Notes: generated by a model from the sequence alone, not told the origin. Shown: positions 48,145 through 60,346, counted from the first letter of the stretch. The stretch: DNA of 64,000 nucleotides from Burkholderiales bacterium (GCA_015075645.1 JABTUF010000001.1:1-64000), one strand, 5' to 3'. Program-made: numbers and translations.

Positions 48145-49116
48145 CTATCTGGCCTTGAGACCCAGGCCCTGGAGGACGGTCGCCCAGCCGTCGAACTGCC
48201 CGCGGAAGAACACCTCGAACTCCTCGGCCGTGCCTCCGATCGGAGCGACTCCCGCGTCGGTCATCTTCCGGCGCATCTCCGGTTCGCGGATCGCGGACAT
48301 CGTGGCCGCCCCGATCTCGCGCGCGACCTCGGGCGGTGTGCGTCCCGGAACCATTACGCCCCACCAGAACGACATCTCGAACGGCACCCCGGCCTCACGC
48401 GACGTCGGCACGTTCGGCAGGCCGGGAATCCGCTGCGGTGCGAAGACCGCGAGCGCCTTCACCGTTCCGGCGTTGATGTGCGACTTCGCCGACGGCTCCG
48501 CGCCGGGCATCACGTCGATGTGCCCGGCGATCAGATCGGTGAGCGCGGGACCCGCACCCTTGTAGGGGACGTGCGTCATCTCGATGCCGGCGGCCCGCGC
48601 GAACATCTCCATCGTCAGGTGATGGACCGTCGCCGCCCCCGGCGTGCCGTAGTTGAGCTTGCCCTTGTTGGCCTTCGCGACCGCGATGAAGTCCGCGAAC
48701 GTCGACAGGTCGGCCCGCTTCCCCGTCGACAGGAGCAGGATCGGCAGCGAGCCTACCTGCGACACGAGTTTCAGGTCGGTGCGCCAGTCGAACGGCATGT
48801 CCTGCAGATGCGGAAGCAGCGACAGCGACTCCGAGCCGAACAGGATCGTGTAGCCGTCGGCCGGGCTCTTCGCGACGAAGTCCGCGCCGAGAATGCTCCC
48901 CGCGCCGGCCTTGTTCTCGACCACGACCGGCTGGCCCCATCGCGCCGAGAGCCGCTCCGCGAGCATTCGCGCGAGGATGTCGGTCGTCGCGCCCGGCGCG
49001 AACGGGACGACGAGCTTGACCGGCCGATCCGGAAACGCGGCCGCGGCGCCTCCGGCCATCGCCAACGCGAACACGCCGAATACCAGGATTGCGACCCGCC
49101 TCGCCCATCCGTCCAT
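48145..49116 (-). CDS. Tripartite tricarboxylate transporter substrate-binding protein (Bug/TctC family)
   Basis: A 323-residue periplasmic binding protein with a Sec signal (RVAILVFGVFALAMAGGAAAAFP) and the Bug hallmarks FPDRPVKLVVPFAPGATTDILARMLAERLSARWGQPVVVENKAGAGSILGADFVAKSPADGYT. GKLNYGTPGAATVHHLTMEMFARAAGIEMTHVPYKGAGPALTDLIAGHIDVM is the ligand-anchoring region. These proteins bind carboxylates such as citrate or aromatic acids. No membrane TctA/TctB genes are in the window, which is common for Bug proteins. A second family member is at the right edge. Confidence 0.95.
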   Translation of the reverse strand: MDGWARRVAILVFGVFALAMAGGAAAAFPDRPVKLVVPFAPGATTDILARMLAERLSARWGQPVVVENKAGAGSILGADFVAKSPADGYTILFGSESLSLLPHLQDMPFDWRTDLKLVSQVGSLPILLLSTGKRADLSTFADFIAVAKANKGKLNYGTPGAATVHHLTMEMFARAAGIEMTHVPYKGAGPALTDLIAGHIDVMPGAEPSAKSHINAGTVKALAVFAPQRIPGLPNVPTSREAGVPFEMSFWWGVMVPGRTPPEVAREIGAATMSAIREPEMRRKMTDAGVAPIGGTAEEFEVFFRGQFDGWATVLQGLGLKAR

Positions 49117-49182
49117 GTCTGATCCCCTTCGTTGTGCGGGCGTCGAGCGACGCCCGCCGGTGTCACCTGTCGCGGTTCGCGC

Positions 49183-50034
49183 TCAATTCCGTTCGAGTCG
49201 CAGGACTCCGAGGTAGCGACTCGTCCCCAGCGTCACCGCCGCGCGCGCCTCGCGGAACCCCTCGGCGCGCACGACCACCTCGTACGCGCCGCTTCCTTCC
49301 TCGAGTCCATCGCACTTGAATTCGCCGAAGTCGTCGCTCTTCGCCGACGCGACGACGCGGCCGTCCTTCGACACTTCGACCACCGCCCCGGCAACGCAGT
49401 CGTCCACGTCGTTCGCGCGGGCGATCAGCGTCCCGCCGACGAAACACGCGGTGTAGCGCTGCAGGTTCCGGTAGAACACCCGCGGCCGCGTGCCGTACTC
49501 GGGATGGAGGACCTCGAAGCCTTCGTCGGCGACGCGCCGGGCCAGCGCGGCGTCGTCGAGCCTGGCCGACGTCATCGCGCCGGTCGGGCAGGCCTGCACG
49601 CAACGCGGCTCGCTCCAGCCGCGATCGAGGAGATGCGCGTCGAAGATCCACTTCTGCGGCAACTGCGCCTCCTCGTTCCACCAGATGGCGCCGTAGGGAC
49701 ACGTGTCTACGAGCTCACGGCGGCCACGCGCCTTGTCGGGGTCGATGATGACGATGCCGTCGGAACGGCGGTGGACCGCGCCGTCCGGCGACGCGGTCAC
49801 GCAAGGCGCGTCCTCGCAGTGGTTGCACATCGTCGGCAGATGCGCGACGTCGACCATCGGCGCTTCGCCGCGCTCCCGGGTCGAGATCGCGATCCACTCG
49901 TGGCCGTGCCTGGGCTGCGGCGCCGCATACCCCGGGTAGGCGTTGCCCACGTGCTCGTCCTTGCACGCGATGAAGCAGTTCCGGCAGTTGTGGCACTTCG
50001 CGACATCGACGAACAGCGCCCACTTGCTGGTCAT
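49183..50034 (-). CDS. Iron-sulfur (beta) subunit of a pyrogallol transhydroxylase-like molybdoenzyme
   Basis: A 283-residue ferredoxin-type subunit: MTSKWALFVDVAKCHNCRNCFIACKDEH and TMCNHCEDAPCVTASPDGAVHRRSDGIVIIDPDKARGRRELVDTCPYGAIWWNEE carry cysteine clusters, followed by PRCVQACPTGAM. The last 80 residues (PRVFYRNLQRYTACFVGGTLI, VVEVSKDGRVVASAKSDDFGEFKCDGLEEGSGAYEVVV) form a transthyretin/CNA-B-like beta domain. That domain is characteristic of the Pelobacter transhydroxylase small subunit rather than of DMSO reductases. Two expected cysteines before AHLLD are replaced (QKWIFDAHLLD), and a cysteine usual in C-x3-C-P is serine, so one cluster may be missing or altered. The large-subunit gene lies 25 bp upstream. 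Confidence 0.88.
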   Translation of the reverse strand: MTSKWALFVDVAKCHNCRNCFIACKDEHVGNAYPGYAAPQPRHGHEWIAISTRERGEAPMVDVAHLPTMCNHCEDAPCVTASPDGAVHRRSDGIVIIDPDKARGRRELVDTCPYGAIWWNEEAQLPQKWIFDAHLLDRGWSEPRCVQACPTGAMTSARLDDAALARRVADEGFEVLHPEYGTRPRVFYRNLQRYTACFVGGTLIARANDVDDCVAGAVVEVSKDGRVVASAKSDDFGEFKCDGLEEGSGAYEVVVRAEGFREARAAVTLGTSRYLGVLRLERN

Positions 50035-50059
50035 CGGGATACCCCCCCGGGCCCGGCGT

Positions 50060-53011
50060 TCATGGCCGTTCTCCGTTCCACTTCTCGATTTCGATCAGGC
50101 AGGAATTGGGCGCCGATGCGCTCGTCTTCTCGGTCTGCCAGCGGGTGGGCGCGAGGAGGTTCACGCACCCACCGCGATCGGTCGAGTGCCCCGGCTCGCC
50201 GATCGGATCGTAGACGCCCGACGACGCGTAGGCCTGCACGACTCCGGGAGGAAGTCGCTCGGTGAGCGCCGCCGCGCAGATCACGCTGCCCCGGTCGTTG
50301 TGGAGCCGCGCCAGGTCGTGGTGCGCGAGGTCCCGCGCCCGGGCGTCCTTCGGGTTCATCCGCACGACCCAGTAGTAATAGCCGTCGATCAGGACGCGAT
50401 GCTCGACGACGTCGTTGATGAACGTGTCCTTGCCGTCGGTGTGCGTGTGGAAGCTGTAGCGGGGATGCGGCGTGATGAGCTGCAGCGGAAAGCGACGGTA
50501 GAGTTCGGTCGTGCGCCTGCCCTCCCACGAGGGGATGTAGCGATTCACCGGCGGACGTCCGGGGTCGTCGAACATCTTCAGGCTGGATGCCTCGAACTCG
50601 ATCTTGCCGCTCATCGTCTGCAGCCCCTCGCGGAACCGGTGACCGTAGCCCGCCGGCAACGGATGCGGCTCCGGCACGTCCTTGCGCCGCCCTTCCGCGA
50701 ACCACCGCATCGCGTTCGGTTGCGGCGTCCTGGACGTGTCCTCGGGCGGGACCACGTAGTAGCCCTTCCGCAGGAACTCCTCCCAGGAGATGCGCGCCGG
50801 CAGGTCGGACGCCTCGAACTGCGCCCGGCACCAGTCCAGCTCGGTCATGCCCTCGCTGTAATAGGTGCCGAGTCCCAGTCGATGCATGATGTCCAGGAAG
50901 ATGCGGTAGTCCGAGCGCGACTCGCCGAGCGGCTCGATGCACTTGTGCTGGATCGAGATCACGCGGTGGTTGAGCTGGCCGTTGTTGTGGTGCGAATAGC
51001 CGCCCGCCACCGTCCACTCGCCGATGTCCCAGCGCTCGAAGTTCGTGCATGCCGGCAGGATGACGTCGGCGAACTTCGACTCCCCTTCGTGCCAGATCGA
51101 CTGGTTGACGACGAATTCGAGCTGGTCCGATCGGTAGGCGTCGGCCAGCCGGTTCGACTCCTGCACCGTGCCGAAATGGGAGCCGCCGTACTTGTACATC
51201 ATCCGGACCCGCGAATGTCCCGGCGCCGGGTAGTGGAAGCGCATGAACTGGCCGTTGATCGACTTGGGGTCGATCGGATAGCCGTGCGCCTCGCCCTCGA
51301 GGATCGCCTCCGCGATCCGGTTGCGGGTGATCCGCTGCGCCACGACGTTCATGCTGGGGAGCTGCGGTTGACGCTGATAGAGCTGGACCGCGGCTCCCGT
51401 CGTCTCGACGTCGCCGGACAGGCCGCCTTCGCCGTAGCCGGGAAAGTAGAAGTTGTAGTCGATCGGCGCGCCGTACTGCAGATTGCCGAAGTTGATCCCC
51501 GGTTTGCCGAGACCCTGCATCGCCATCAGGCAGACCATCGCGCGCGCCCACTGCGAGCCCGTCGCGGATCGGCAGGCGCCGCCGAACGCCGTGCCCTTGC
51601 CTCCGGCGCCGAGGTACGTCCTGCGCGTGCCCCACTTGCGCGCCAGCGCGCGCACCGTGTGCGCCGGCACGCCGGTCTCGGACTCCTGCCACTCGGGAGT
51701 CTTCGGGACGCCGTCCTCGACGCCCAGCACGTAGTCGCGGTACTTCTCGAACCCCGTCGTGCGCTCGGCCACGTACGTCTTGTCGTAGAGTCCCTCGGTC
51801 ATCCACACGTGGGCGATCGCGTGGGCGAGCGCGGGATCCGTTCCCGGCACGATCGGAATCCACTTTCCGCCGAGCAGCGACGCCGTGTAGTTGAGATGCG
51901 GATCGATGTGCACCATTTCGATGCCGACATCGCGCGCGAACATCCTGCGCAGCGTGCCCTCGAACGCCCCGTAGGATCCGCCGGTGGACTCCGGGTCGCT
52001 CGACCAGAACACGATCAACTCGGCCTGCTGCAGGCAGTCGTCCAGCATGCCGTAGGGCTCGGCCGCGCCGAGCCGCATGCTGTACCCGTAGTGGTGCGTC
52101 GCGCCCCAGTACCAGCCCTCCCAACTGTCCGGGTTGATCACCATCTTCGTGTAGCCGATGGCGTTCATGAAGCGATTGAACGCGGAGACGTAGCAGCCGA
52201 TGTTGCCCCAGGTGTGGTGCGAACTCTGACTGCTCATGATCGCGCCGTGCCCGTGGACGCGCTTGACCCGGCGGATCTCCGACACGACGATGTCGAGCGC
52301 CTCTTCCCACGAGATGCGCACGTACCCCGACTTGCCGCGGTTGGCGCAGTTGCGCTCGCCGTCGGGATCGAAGTCGACGCGCTTCATCGGGTAGAGCAGG
52401 CGATCCTTCGAGTCGACCATCGACTTCGACGCGAGCGTGTGCGCCGTCGTCGTCGTCCGGCGGGGCGGGGAGAAGGTGTGCCCGCGCGCCTCGAGCGACC
52501 ACGACTGCGGATCGCGCTCGTCGAAGTCGATCGGAGTCGTCCGCACGATCCTGCCGTCCTTGACGTAGACGAACACCGGACCGCCGTTGGTCGCGTTGCA
52601 ATACCGGGTCTCGCCGTGCCCGGCGTCGACGCCCGACGTCCAGCGGATCGACCGCAACAGGCTGAGCGTCTCGGTGAACCAGCAGGCGAGCTCGTCGTCA
52701 CCGGCGACCTCGACCGCGAAGTTCTTCGCGAAATTGACCGCGTCGGCGCGAATCGAACCCGGCTTGAAAATCCGCCACGCGACGTCGGCATCCTTGAACG
52801 TCAACACGACGTCGGGCGCCGGATGGATTCCCGCGCCCGAGCGCACGCGCGAGCCGCCGAACGCGTAGTGGCGGGCGGGGCCGGCGGGGTCGCGCATGCG
52901 GAGCTGGACGATGCGCGCACGCTCGGCGAGCCGCGCCGCGAATGCCGGATGGCGCAACGCAGTCAGGTTCATCGCCCATTCCGCGCCCTTGAGCGCCAGT
53001 GCCACCTTCAT
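50060..53011 (-). CDS. Molybdopterin (alpha) subunit, pyrogallol transhydroxylase/resorcinol hydroxylase-like, with N-terminal SCP2-like extension
   Basis: A 983-residue protein, about 110 longer than Pelobacter transhydroxylase. Residues about 1-125 (ALRHPAFAARLAERARIVQLRMRD, APDVVLTFKDADVAWRIF, FAKNFAVEVAGDDELACWF) look like an SCP2 sterol-carrier-type domain. The rest is a DMSO-reductase-superfamily catalytic subunit: KSGYVRISWEEALDIV, SSQSSHHTWGNIGCYV and VINPDSWEGWYWGATHHYGYS. His265, Asp295 and Ser296 have the spacing of transhydroxylase His144, Asp174 and the molybdenum ligand Ser175. No N-terminal [4Fe-4S] C-x2-C motif is seen, and no Tat signal, so it is cytoplasmic. Start ATG 53011 has a GAGAGG site. 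It probably moves or adds a phenolic hydroxyl; the substrate is unknown. Confidence 0.87.
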   Translation of the reverse strand: MKVALALKGAEWAMNLTALRHPAFAARLAERARIVQLRMRDPAGPARHYAFGGSRVRSGAGIHPAPDVVLTFKDADVAWRIFKPGSIRADAVNFAKNFAVEVAGDDELACWFTETLSLLRSIRWTSGVDAGHGETRYCNATNGGPVFVYVKDGRIVRTTPIDFDERDPQSWSLEARGHTFSPPRRTTTTAHTLASKSMVDSKDRLLYPMKRVDFDPDGERNCANRGKSGYVRISWEEALDIVVSEIRRVKRVHGHGAIMSSQSSHHTWGNIGCYVSAFNRFMNAIGYTKMVINPDSWEGWYWGATHHYGYSMRLGAAEPYGMLDDCLQQAELIVFWSSDPESTGGSYGAFEGTLRRMFARDVGIEMVHIDPHLNYTASLLGGKWIPIVPGTDPALAHAIAHVWMTEGLYDKTYVAERTTGFEKYRDYVLGVEDGVPKTPEWQESETGVPAHTVRALARKWGTRRTYLGAGGKGTAFGGACRSATGSQWARAMVCLMAMQGLGKPGINFGNLQYGAPIDYNFYFPGYGEGGLSGDVETTGAAVQLYQRQPQLPSMNVVAQRITRNRIAEAILEGEAHGYPIDPKSINGQFMRFHYPAPGHSRVRMMYKYGGSHFGTVQESNRLADAYRSDQLEFVVNQSIWHEGESKFADVILPACTNFERWDIGEWTVAGGYSHHNNGQLNHRVISIQHKCIEPLGESRSDYRIFLDIMHRLGLGTYYSEGMTELDWCRAQFEASDLPARISWEEFLRKGYYVVPPEDTSRTPQPNAMRWFAEGRRKDVPEPHPLPAGYGHRFREGLQTMSGKIEFEASSLKMFDDPGRPPVNRYIPSWEGRRTTELYRRFPLQLITPHPRYSFHTHTDGKDTFINDVVEHRVLIDGYYYWVVRMNPKDARARDLAHHDLARLHNDRGSVICAAALTERLPPGVVQAYASSGVYDPIGEPGHSTDRGGCVNLLAPTRWQTEKTSASAPNSCLIEIEKWNGERP

Positions 53012-53024
53012 CGAACCTCTCCCT

Positions 53025-55814
<2,790 letters not shown>

Positions 55815-55815
55815 C

Positions 55816-56244
55816 TCAGCCCTTCTGCGACGCCTGGAATGCGGCGATGCCCGCCTCGGCCACCGCATGATCCTCGTCGGCGGCACCCGACGAGATGCCG
55901 ACCGCGCCGACGATCTGGCCGTCGACGACCACCGGCACTCCGCCACCCAGGATCGTGAAGCGGCCCTGGAACTGCGTGTGCAGGCCGAACGCGGGGCCGG
56001 TCGGTCCGGCGACGTTCTTGTAGTCGCGCGTCGCCCGCCCGCCGCCCGAGGACGTGAACGCCTTGTTGATCGCGATCTCGACCGACGAGAACTTGGCGCC
56101 GTCCATGCGGCGGAAGGCGATCAGGTGGCCGCTCTCGTCGACGACGGCCATGTCTTTCGGGGTGCCCACCTCGATCGCTTTCGACTGGCACGCGTCGAGG
56201 ATGAGTTGGGCGTCGGCGAGGCTCAAGCGCTTGACAGTCAGCAC
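55816..56244 (-). CDS. GlcG/HbpS family protein (DUF336)
   Basis: A 142-residue protein: LTVKRLSLADAQLILDACQSKAIEVGTPKDMAVVDESGHLIAFRRMDGAKFSSVEIAINKAFTSSGGG, then RFTILGGGVPVVVDGQIVGAVGISSGAADEDHAVAEAGIAAF. This is the standard GlcG/HbpS fold, found in glycolate, propanediol and many carboxylate catabolic operons; some members bind haem or corrinoids, others are of unknown role. The start is a GTG at 56244 because the conserved domain begins immediately; more upstream codons are non-conserved. The next gene's GTG starts one base after its stop. Confidence 0.92.
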   Translation of the reverse strand: MLTVKRLSLADAQLILDACQSKAIEVGTPKDMAVVDESGHLIAFRRMDGAKFSSVEIAINKAFTSSGGGRATRDYKNVAGPTGPAFGLHTQFQGRFTILGGGVPVVVDGQIVGAVGISSGAADEDHAVAEAGIAAFQASQKG

Positions 56245-56296
56245 GTCGGGGCTCCGGTGGGAAGAACGTGAAGGGAAGGCAGGCGTACGGGCGCGT

Positions 56297-57496
56297 TCAG
56301 GTCGTGGGTGAACGCCGTTCGAGCATCGCGAGGAGTTGCTCGTCGCCGATGGGCTCGCTCTGCCCTTCGGCGGTCGAGCGCACATCGGCGGCGAGCGCGT
56401 CGATCAGCGCGTCGTCTCCGACATTCACGCCCAGTTGACCCAGGCGCGCGCGCACCGCGTTGCCGCCGGACAGACGCCCGAGTCCGATGTGCCGGCGGTT
56501 GCCGAACGTCGCCGGCGCGACCGATTCGTACGCCGACGCGCCCATCGAGACGCCCATCACGTGGGCGTCGAGCTTGTGCGCGAAGGCATGGCTGCCCACG
56601 ATCGCCTTGTGTGGCGGCACGGCGACCTTCGACACCGACGCGACGAGCGCGGCGAGCGCGCTCATCCGCTCGAGCTTCGCTCCGGTGGGGACGCCGTAGA
56701 GGACCTCGAGGCTCGCCGCGAGCTCCTCCAGCGGAGCGTTCCCGGCGCGCTCTCCGACGCCCAGCACGGTGCCGTCGAGGATCGTCGCTCCCGCCTCGGC
56801 CGCCGCGATCGTGTTCGCGAGCGCGAGGCCGAAGTCGTCGTGGAAATGGACCTGCACCGGCACGCCCGACACCTCGACGGCGCGGCGGACGAGGAACGCT
56901 GTCGCCCGGGGGTGGAGCGCACCGACGGTGTCGGCGACCGTCACGCGCTTCGCGCCCGCGTCGACGACGGCCCGGTAGACGGACTCCAGGAAGCCCAGAT
57001 CGGCCCTACCGGTGTCGGTCGGCGCGAAGCGGACGTTGGGTGCACGTTCACAGGCGTAGCGCACCGCCTCGACCGTTCGGACCAGCATCTGGGCGCGCGA
57101 GACCTTCTGCACGATCGACAGCCGCAGATCCGAAACCGGATAGATGAGGTCGATCCAATCGGCGCCCGAGTCCACGGCCCGGTCGATCTGCTCGCGCCAG
57201 TCCTTCTGGAACACCTGCGTGACCGCCTCGACCGTCCACGAAGGAAATCGCTTGCGCAATTCGACGATCGTCTTGAAGTCGGTCTCGGAACGCCCCGGGT
57301 AGCCGGCTTGCACCTGGGCGATGCCGGCGTCGTGGAGCGCCTCGGCGATCCTCAGGCGCGAATCGAGGTCGAAGTTGACTTCGCTCGCCTGCTCGCCCTC
57401 GCGCAGCGTGCAGTCGTTGAGGACGACCCGGGGCGCGAACGCCTGTCCGGCGCGCACGTCCGGCATGGTGTTGATCTTGCTGACGGCGGCCTGCAT
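56297..57496 (-). CDS. DRE-TIM metallolyase: isopropylmalate/homocitrate synthase-like
   Basis: A 399-residue TIM-barrel enzyme. VVLNDCTLREGEQASEVNFD carries the R-x-G-E active-site start. VQVHFHDDFGLALANTIAAAEAGATILDGTVLGVGERAGNAPLEELAASLE contains the metal-binding H-x-H and the GxGERAGN loop that distinguishes Claisen-type synthases (LeuA, homocitrate, citramalate synthases) from simple aldolases. It lacks the long LeuA regulatory domain. With the aconitase-like enzyme two genes away it could condense a 2-oxoacid with acetyl-CoA (or run the cleavage direction). Start ATG at 57496. Confidence 0.88.
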   Translation of the reverse strand: MQAAVSKINTMPDVRAGQAFAPRVVLNDCTLREGEQASEVNFDLDSRLRIAEALHDAGIAQVQAGYPGRSETDFKTIVELRKRFPSWTVEAVTQVFQKDWREQIDRAVDSGADWIDLIYPVSDLRLSIVQKVSRAQMLVRTVEAVRYACERAPNVRFAPTDTGRADLGFLESVYRAVVDAGAKRVTVADTVGALHPRATAFLVRRAVEVSGVPVQVHFHDDFGLALANTIAAAEAGATILDGTVLGVGERAGNAPLEELAASLEVLYGVPTGAKLERMSALAALVASVSKVAVPPHKAIVGSHAFAHKLDAHVMGVSMGASAYESVAPATFGNRRHIGLGRLSGGNAVRARLGQLGVNVGDDALIDALAADVRSTAEGQSEPIGDEQLLAMLERRSPTT

Positions 57497-57522
57497 CGTC
57501 GATCTCCTCCTCGCGTCGCGCG

Positions 57523-58272
57523 TCACGGCAGCGAGATGCCGCCGTCGACCGCCCAGGTCTGTCCGGTGACGAACGCGGTCCTGGACGACGCGAGCAGGAC
57601 GACGGCGCTCGCGACGTCGTCGGCCGTCGCGATGCGACCCAACGGAACGGCGGCGATCTTGGCGGGCTCGTAGGCCGGGTCCCGGAAGAGGTCTGCGGTC
57701 ATGGCGGAGCGTACGGCGGTCGGCGCCACCGCATTCACCCGCACCGCGGGCGCCAGTTCGAGCGCGAGGATGCGCGTGAAATGGATCAGCGCCGCCTTCG
57801 ACACTCCGTAGGCCGCTCCGGTCTTCGCCGCCAGCATGCCGTTGATGCTGGCGATGTTGACGATCGTCCCGCCGCGTGACTTCATCGGCGCGCCGAACAC
57901 CTGGCAGGTGCGCCAGCATCCGCCGACGTTGACGTCCATGATTTCGTCGAGCGCCTCGTCGGTGCAGTCCATCGCGCTCGCGCGGATCTGCAGGCCGTGC
58001 GAATTGACGAGGATGTCGATCGGGCCGTCCTCGACCACGGTCGCGGCCGCCCGTTCGATCGACGCGCGGCTGCGCACGTCGCAGACCAGCGTGCGTACGC
58101 CGGGGAGCGGCTCCGCGGGGGAGCTTCGGTCGAGCGACCAGACACCGACGCCCTGCCCGGTGAGCATCCGGCAGACGGCGGCACCGATCGCCCCGGTGCC
58201 ACCGGTCACGACGGCGCGCCGGCCGGCGAGACCCAGGTCGAACGGTGCGGTCGCGGGCGCGGACGGCATCAT
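57523..58272 (-). CDS. Short-chain dehydrogenase/reductase
   Basis: A 249-residue classical SDR: RRAVVTGGTGAIGAAVCRML is the cofactor motif (T-G-x3-G-x-G), followed by DILVNSHGLQ, the catalytic serine in GTIVNIASINGM and the YxxxK pair in AAYGVSKAALIHF. The C-terminus SRTAFVTGQTWAVDGGISLP is typical. The residue after the second beta strand is aspartate (SLDRSSP), which favours NAD(H) over NADP(H). The ATG at 58272 overlaps the hyuB stop (ATGA). It probably oxidises a hydroxyacid intermediate. Confidence 0.93.
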   Translation of the reverse strand: MMPSAPATAPFDLGLAGRRAVVTGGTGAIGAAVCRMLTGQGVGVWSLDRSSPAEPLPGVRTLVCDVRSRASIERAAATVVEDGPIDILVNSHGLQIRASAMDCTDEALDEIMDVNVGGCWRTCQVFGAPMKSRGGTIVNIASINGMLAAKTGAAYGVSKAALIHFTRILALELAPAVRVNAVAPTAVRSAMTADLFRDPAYEPAKIAAVPLGRIATADDVASAVVLLASSRTAFVTGQTWAVDGGISLP

Positions 58273-60344
58273 GCCGAGGCGGTTTCGCGCGCCGCTGCCG
58301 ACGGGCGCGCGGCGACCCTGGGCGCGGCCGCGTAACCGAGCGCGAGCGCCCGCAGCCGCACCGACGCGCCCGGCGCGACCCCGATCATCGCCGCGCCTTC
58401 CGCGCCGATCCACACGACCTCGGATGCGATCGCATCGTTGTACCGGACCCACGCCCGCAGCGGCGCTCCGACCGGGACCACGATCTCGATCGGGGCGCCT
58501 TCGATCAATCCCGCCCGCGTCGCGGCCGCCGGATGCATCTGCACGTAACGGCGGCCGTGCACGTACTCGCCGCCGGCCGCGCCGTGCGCGGCGACCGTGA
58601 ACATGCACCGTTGCGCGTCGAGCGACGCGCGCCTCGAGGCGGTCGCCGCCCCATCCACCGAGCCGTCGGCCGAGAACACCACGCCGTAATGATCGGACGC
58701 CGCCGCCGCGCTGACGAACCCCAGCCGGCAGTCCTCGCGCACTCGCTCGGGATCACGGGCCAGCGGATCCCCGTATCCGCCGCCGCCCGCCGAACGCATG
58801 AGGACGACGTCGCCGCGCACGACCGGGCATCCGGTCGCCTTGCCCGGGATCTTGCCCGGTTGCCGCTCTTCGCCGGCGTGCCGATAGGTGAAGCTGTTCG
58901 GCGCCCCGGCCTCGCCGCCGTGCAGGCCGAACGGCGGGATGATGCAGCGGTCGGAGAGCACCGAGTAGGTGGCGCGCTCGATCGCGACGCGAACGTCGCG
59001 CTCGATCCCGAGTCCGCCGCGCATCGTCCCCGGGCCGCCCGAATCGGTTCGCATCGCCGTTCGTTCGATGACGAGCGGCAGTTCGTTCTCGATCGATTCG
59101 ACCGGCTGGATCGACGAAAAGTCGCCTTCGTCGAACGAACGGAACGCCGACGAGCCATCGGCCTCCCGATACCCGCCGGTGCCTCCCGCCGGATACTCGT
59201 AGAAGATGAAGTGCGAGTTCGTCTCCGGGTTGAGTCCGCCCACGTAGCAGTGGTTGGCGCTGCCCTTCACGTCGCCGGCGATCGCCTCGGGCAGCGCGCG
59301 CGACAGCGCTCCCATCACGACCGACTGCGTGCGCCGGCGGATCTCCGCGAATCCCCCGCACGCCGCCGGGAAGCGGGCGTTGAGGATCGTGCCTTCCGGC
59401 GCGGTGACGCGCATCGGACGAAACGCCCCCTGATTCACCGGCAGGTCGGGATCGAGCACGGTCTTGAGGATCGTGAACACCGCCGTCGTCGTGACGGCGA
59501 GCGACGCGTTGATCGGCCCGGCGACCTGCGGTGCCGTTCCGGTGAAGTCGACGTGGACGTCCGTGCCCTCGATCTCGATGCGCGTCTTGAGCAGCACCGG
59601 CTCGTCGGTGGTCCCGGACGCGTCGAGGTAGTCCTCGTAGACGTACGAGCCGGCCGGAATGCGCCCGATCAGATCGCGGATCTGCGCCTCGGTCCGGTCG
59701 AGGATGACCCCGATCGCCTCCAGCATGCGCTCCACGCCGAACTTCGACGCCATCTCGCCGATGCGCCGTTCAGCCGTGCGGCAGGTCTCGATCATCGCCT
59801 GCAGGTCACCGCGGCGCTCCGGCTCGACCCGCATGTTCGCGAACATCAGGTCGGCGACGCCGCGCACCAGCTTGCCGCCTTCGTAGATCTTGATCGGCGG
59901 AATCCGCACACCCTCCTGGAAGATCTCCGTCGACGTGCCGGACAGGCTTCCCGGCGTCATGCCGCCGACGTCCGCCCAGTGCGCGCGGATCGCCGGGAAC
60001 AGCAGCAGCTTCCCGTCCACGAACACCGGGCAGATCACCGCGACGTCGTTGAGGTGCGTCCCTCCCGAGTACGGATCGTTGATGAGGATCACGTCACCGG
60101 GATTGATGTCGTCGCGGAAGCGCTCGATCGCGATGCGCACCGACCACGGCAACGGGATGATGTGGCCGGGGTTGTCCTCGGACTGGGCGACGGCCTCCCC
60201 GCGCGCGTTCATCACGACGCAGGAGAAGTCGCGCGCCTCGTAGAGCACCGACGAGTAGGCGACCCGCGCCAGCGTCGCGCGCATCTCCCGCACGATCGAC
60301 ACGAGCCGTTCCTGGATGACTTCGAGAGTGATCGGGTCGACCAT
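58269..60344 (-). CDS. hyuB: Hydantoinase B/oxoprolinase-family beta subunit
   Basis: A 691-residue HyuB/acetophenone-carboxylase-type subunit. MVDPITLEVIQERLVSIVREMRATLARVAYSSVLYEARDFSCVVMNARGEAVAQSEDNPGHIIPLP, then NDPYSGGTHLNDVAVICPVF and RAHWADVGGMTPGS are the invariant N-terminal blocks. PLPVNQGAFRPMRVTAPEGTILNARFPAACGG-type and SGGPGTMRGGLGIERDV segments follow. About 100 extra residues at the C-terminus (EYVHGRRYVQMHPAAATRAGLIEGAPIEIVVPVGAPLRAWVRYND) form a beta-rich appendage not seen in the shortest family members. The protein pairs with HyuA two bases upstream. Confidence 0.93.
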   Translation of the reverse strand: MVDPITLEVIQERLVSIVREMRATLARVAYSSVLYEARDFSCVVMNARGEAVAQSEDNPGHIIPLPWSVRIAIERFRDDINPGDVILINDPYSGGTHLNDVAVICPVFVDGKLLLFPAIRAHWADVGGMTPGSLSGTSTEIFQEGVRIPPIKIYEGGKLVRGVADLMFANMRVEPERRGDLQAMIETCRTAERRIGEMASKFGVERMLEAIGVILDRTEAQIRDLIGRIPAGSYVYEDYLDASGTTDEPVLLKTRIEIEGTDVHVDFTGTAPQVAGPINASLAVTTTAVFTILKTVLDPDLPVNQGAFRPMRVTAPEGTILNARFPAACGGFAEIRRRTQSVVMGALSRALPEAIAGDVKGSANHCYVGGLNPETNSHFIFYEYPAGGTGGYREADGSSAFRSFDEGDFSSIQPVESIENELPLVIERTAMRTDSGGPGTMRGGLGIERDVRVAIERATYSVLSDRCIIPPFGLHGGEAGAPNSFTYRHAGEERQPGKIPGKATGCPVVRGDVVLMRSAGGGGYGDPLARDPERVREDCRLGFVSAAAASDHYGVVFSADGSVDGAATASRRASLDAQRCMFTVAAHGAAGGEYVHGRRYVQMHPAAATRAGLIEGAPIEIVVPVGAPLRAWVRYNDAIASEVVWIGAEGAAMIGVAPGASVRLRALALGYAAAPRVAARPSAAARETASA

Positions 60345-60346
60345 CG

